Assembly: GCA_052400625.1 (NCBI GenBank)
Contig: JBQTGH010000001.1
Length of the DNA stretch: 64,000 nt
DNA from: Thermophagus sp052400625
GTDB lineage: Bacteria > Bacteroidota > Bacteroidia > Bacteroidales > Marinilabiliaceae
Reading direction: 5' to 3' (one strand)
In this document: positions 61,400 through 64,000 of the stretch, piece by piece
How the letters are laid out: the number at the start of each line of letters is the position of its first letter
How positions within the stretch are numbered: position 1 is the first letter of the stretch
Notes under the pieces: model-generated
What the model was told of the DNA's origin: nothing
Seen by the model: the letters and a program-made list of their open reading frames with translations, nothing else
The model's database searches: none
Position numbers and translations under genes: made by a program

Positions 61400-61975
61400 T
61401 TAACGCACAAAAAGATAAAAAAACAATAGTCCCAAGAAACCTCCAGCAGAGAAGTGGTTCTTAAAAAAGGCAAGTGCTTTGGTGAGTTGGTTTTCCACTG
61501 TTTTTTCCGATATTCCCAGTTGTCGAGCAATATCTTTATTATTTAAACCTTTCTTCCGACTTAGAATAAATATCTCCTTTCGCTTTTCTGGAAGTTTGGA
61601 AATTAATGCTTCGTATTGCTCCTCAAGAAAACTAAAATCAGTTACTTCCTTGGTGCCTTCATTATTAGATATTACAACACTACCTAGATATTCCAGATAT
61701 TTTCGTTCAGTAGCCCTTTTCCTAAACAATGAAATAACTGCATTTTTAGTGGCAGTAAAAATAAAGGATTCTATTTTTGAATCCTTTTTCAATGTAGCGC
61801 GACTATTCCATAAATTAATAAACACTTCCTGAACAATATCGTAAGCATCCTCCTCATTTTTAAGGTATGACAATGCAAAACCAAAGATCTTTTTATGATA
61901 ACGAAGGTATATTTCGTCCAAAACCCTTTTGTTTCCTTTGCTCAGTTCATGGATAACATTCTTTCCTTCCATCAT
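61400..61975 (-). CDS. ECF sigma factor (FecI-like)
   Basis: A 191-residue sigma-70-family factor: region 2 (FALSYLKNEEDAYDIVQEVFINLWNSR) and region 4 (EKRKEIFILSRKKGLNNKDIARQLGISEKTVENQLTKAL). The C-terminal end has a short hydrophobic tail (FLGLLFFYLFV), which is unusual and could attach it to the membrane. It should drive the SusC/D pair downstream. Confidence 0.92.
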   Translation of the reverse strand: MMEGKNVIHELSKGNKRVLDEIYLRYHKKIFGFALSYLKNEEDAYDIVQEVFINLWNSRATLKKDSKIESFIFTATKNAVISLFRKRATERKYLEYLGSVVISNNEGTKEVTDFSFLEEQYEALISKLPEKRKEIFILSRKKGLNNKDIARQLGISEKTVENQLTKALAFFKNHFSAGGFLGLLFFYLFVR

Positions 61976-62332
61976 AACTCAATTTAAATCATTACTTAAC
62001 ACAAAGAAACAATTTCCAGCAACCACAAAATTAATATTTCTTAACAGTATTCCAATTCGAGCCTTTGTTGATTTTATTTGGTAAACAAAAACTATTTTTT
62101 AACACTTGTTATTTAATTAATTTCATAATTCAAACAAAAAACAACTAAACTCAACAAAAAATCTCAATCTATCAAACCAAAATGAATCAAAAATTCATCA
62201 CGATTTTATCAGATAATCTCAATTAAATCCGTCCTGTATTAAAACATAAAATTGAAGCCTCCAAGAGCTTTCATTTCTTTCCCCAAAGAACTAGAGCTAA
62301 GATCTCCTTTCATACGATGCTTTTTCTTCCTA
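61976..62332. other. Intergenic region (357 bp) with a possible tiny peptide frame
   Basis: AT-rich sequence upstream of the sigma gene holds no long frame. A 24-codon minus-strand frame (62,239–62,313) has a double-Gly motif (KEMKALGG) like a peptide leader. It lies just downstream of the glycosyltransferase gene. No ribosome-binding site of note was seen. Confidence 0.4.
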
Positions 62333-63952
62333 TTAATCCTTCTTTTTAAAGATATAAAACCTACTGACCAAACGGTTCCTCGAACTACCGAGAGAATTGA
62401 TATCAAGTTTTCCTCGGTATTGAATTTCATATTGCTTGGACCCCAAAAAACAATCCTCATGAATATCAACATTTGATAAAACTACTGGTATTTTATCCCT
62501 GACAACCAACAAATCCACGCTACTTTCAACATAAGGAATCTTTTCTCCATACCACCATATGACTTCTGGTGCAATATATTTATATGCAAAAACCTGTAGT
62601 TTTTCTTCATTCACCATTTTTTTAAATGCCTTCACTTTCTGGCGACCATAAAAAAATTGAGTTTTAAACAAAGGAGGAATCAAAAGAAAAACCAAGGCAT
62701 ACAAAACAATAGCACCAATCACCACCATTTTTATTCTTTTTCGAACCAAATGATATAGCATATTTACCCCTATAAAAGGAAGAGCAACAAAGGATAACCA
62801 ACCCCAAAATAAATTTTCCCTTAATGGCGATAAAAAAATCAACATCAAAAATGGTATTGCTATTCCAGCAACTGATATTAATCCAAAATTTATATATACA
62901 GGTAATCGTTCTGTCAGCTTCATGACCCCAAATCTCCGAACAACATATTCAACATAAAAACCGGTATTGATGGCAAGAGGGATAAGTACTGGCATCAGAT
63001 ATCGTGTTTTCTTTTCAGGAATCAGAGAGAGCATTACCACCGAAATTAAGGTCCATAACAAGCTAAAACGATAAGCTCTCAAATTAGCCACCCGATCCCT
63101 CATATATGGATAAAGGAGGCTAATAAAAGCAGGAATGGTCCACAATCCACTCTGTGCAAAAAAACTCCAATAATAGTAAAACGGACGAATATTATAACTC
63201 CCCCAATTAGAGGTCTCCCTTTGTGCAATCTCAAAAAATGTTTCAGGATCTTGCCAGTGCACATAGATATACCACCATCCCCCTACCAGCAACATCAATC
63301 CTACCGTAATCATTAACTGGTTTGCTTTTCTTCTGAGCTTTCCAAAAGTATGACTAACCCCAAAGGCCAATAAAAAGGGAAGCAACAACGCATACATCGA
63401 TATTGGCCCCTTGCTCAAGAAAGAGAAACCTCCAAATATTCCGGCAAGCACCATGTTTTTCAGGGATTTCTTCTCTTCATTCAAAAAGTGGTAAATATAC
63501 AATATGGCTATCAACATAAAACCATGAGTAAAAATATCCCACGGTGCTTCTATTATTATCCCGGCTATATAAAAGGAAGTAGCGGAAATTAAGGCATTAA
63601 GCACACAAAGTGATTTATCAAGATTTAATGCTTTGGAAAAAAAATACACGGTAACAGAAAGAATCATTACCATTAACACAGCAGGCAATCTCAATGCCCA
63701 CAGACTATTTACCCCGAACATCAAAGATGAAAAAGCTGACAACCATGTAGGAAGAGGAGGTTTTTCATAACGAGGCAATCCGTTCATAGTGGTAAGAACC
63801 CAGTTCCCATCATTAATCATCTCACGTACAGTGATAAAATTTCTGGCTTCCATTATGGTTACCGGCAACAGATGAAGATGCGGAAGAAACATTATTGCCA
63901 CCAAAATAAAGATACCTGCTAGTGGCTTTTTTTCAACAAAACGGATCATCAT
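62333..63952 (-). CDS. ArnT/PMT-like membrane glycosyltransferase
   Basis: A 539-residue membrane protein with about 11–12 membrane segments. The first periplasmic loop holds EARNFITVREMINDGNWVLTTMNGLPRYEKPPLPTW, the GT39/ArnT motif where the acidic residue and the PRYEKPPL segment sit near the active site. It uses a lipid-linked sugar donor to modify lipid A, protein or polysaccharide. Substrate is not known. Confidence 0.85.
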   Translation of the reverse strand: MMIRFVEKKPLAGIFILVAIMFLPHLHLLPVTIMEARNFITVREMINDGNWVLTTMNGLPRYEKPPLPTWLSAFSSLMFGVNSLWALRLPAVLMVMILSVTVYFFSKALNLDKSLCVLNALISATSFYIAGIIIEAPWDIFTHGFMLIAILYIYHFLNEEKKSLKNMVLAGIFGGFSFLSKGPISMYALLLPFLLAFGVSHTFGKLRRKANQLMITVGLMLLVGGWWYIYVHWQDPETFFEIAQRETSNWGSYNIRPFYYYWSFFAQSGLWTIPAFISLLYPYMRDRVANLRAYRFSLLWTLISVVMLSLIPEKKTRYLMPVLIPLAINTGFYVEYVVRRFGVMKLTERLPVYINFGLISVAGIAIPFLMLIFLSPLRENLFWGWLSFVALPFIGVNMLYHLVRKRIKMVVIGAIVLYALVFLLIPPLFKTQFFYGRQKVKAFKKMVNEEKLQVFAYKYIAPEVIWWYGEKIPYVESSVDLLVVRDKIPVVLSNVDIHEDCFLGSKQYEIQYRGKLDINSLGSSRNRLVSRFYIFKKKD

Positions 63953-64000
63953 TTATATCTTGTAAGGTTGTTCTTTATTCAAATATTTTTGATCTTTTTC
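63953..64000. other. Window end
   Basis: The last 48 bp are the AT-rich upstream region of the glycosyltransferase gene. No gene is seen. Confidence 0.5.

Overview
The window is chromosomal DNA of a Bacteroidota bacterium, most likely Bacteroidales/Marinilabiliales. This rests on two SusC/SusD pairs, a FecI/FecR-type sigma and anti-sigma pair, a SecG–TPR–LptE–sigma-54 activator gene order, and promoters resembling the Bacteroidota consensus TTTG-N19-TAnnTTTG. A Mu-like transposable prophage, a repeat-rich host junction, a housekeeping and respiratory block, and two polysaccharide-utilisation loci follow one another from left to right.

Positions 1 to about 27,420 are the prophage; its far end lies left of the window. 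The early region runs leftward (26.7 to 16.8 kb): a divergent XRE repressor and a palindromic operator, a small Ner-sized protein, a MuA-type transposase, a MuB-type ATPase, a RecA-like ATPase, a GemA-like protein, two tRNA-like elements, a DUF3164 protein, and many small proteins including an HNH-like protein. The late genes form two divergent operons separated by about 190 bp at 10.77–10.96 kb. The rightward operon carries terminase, a gp36-like protein, DUF935 portal, MuF and gpG-like proteins plus tail completion. The leftward operon carries a ClpP-like protease, a decoration-like protein, the major capsid protein, a lysis cassette, tail tube, tail assembly chaperones, tape measure, a tail-tip protein and a tail fibre cut by the window edge. 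No sheath or contractile baseplate gene is seen, so the virion is probably siphovirus-like.

The strongest new observation is at 14,504–14,557. The portal frame carries a canonical A_AAA_AAG slippery heptamer, then a 6-nt spacer and a 10-bp stem-loop, with the portal stop codon in the loop. The MuF frame downstream has no usable start codon, so a -1 programmed frameshift should make a portal–MuF fusion. A second frameshift site (A9) joins the two tail-assembly-chaperone frames near 6,232–6,240.

From 27.4 to 28.9 kb there is no gene. The stretch holds three transposase-site-like repeats at the phage end, a 41-bp tandem array broken by an assembly gap, and copies of a dispersed repeat. One copy of that repeat also lies exactly at the start codon of the prophage tail fibre gene.

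From 28.9 to 40.7 kb are housekeeping genes: a nucleotide-sugar epimerase, groEL/groES, secG, a TPR protein, lptE, a sigma-54 activator and kdsB. A cytochrome b, Rieske and octaheme cytochrome c operon follows and probably oxidises menaquinol. From 41.8 to 50.9 kb is a pectin-type PUL (SusC, SusD, FN3/beta-helix lipoprotein, PL1 pectate lyase). A GH115 alpha-glucuronidase follows on the opposite strand, then a broken GH43-like pseudogene, then a second SusC/D pair with its own FecR and ECF sigma factor (54.9–62.0 kb). An ArnT/PMT-like glycosyltransferase closes the window.
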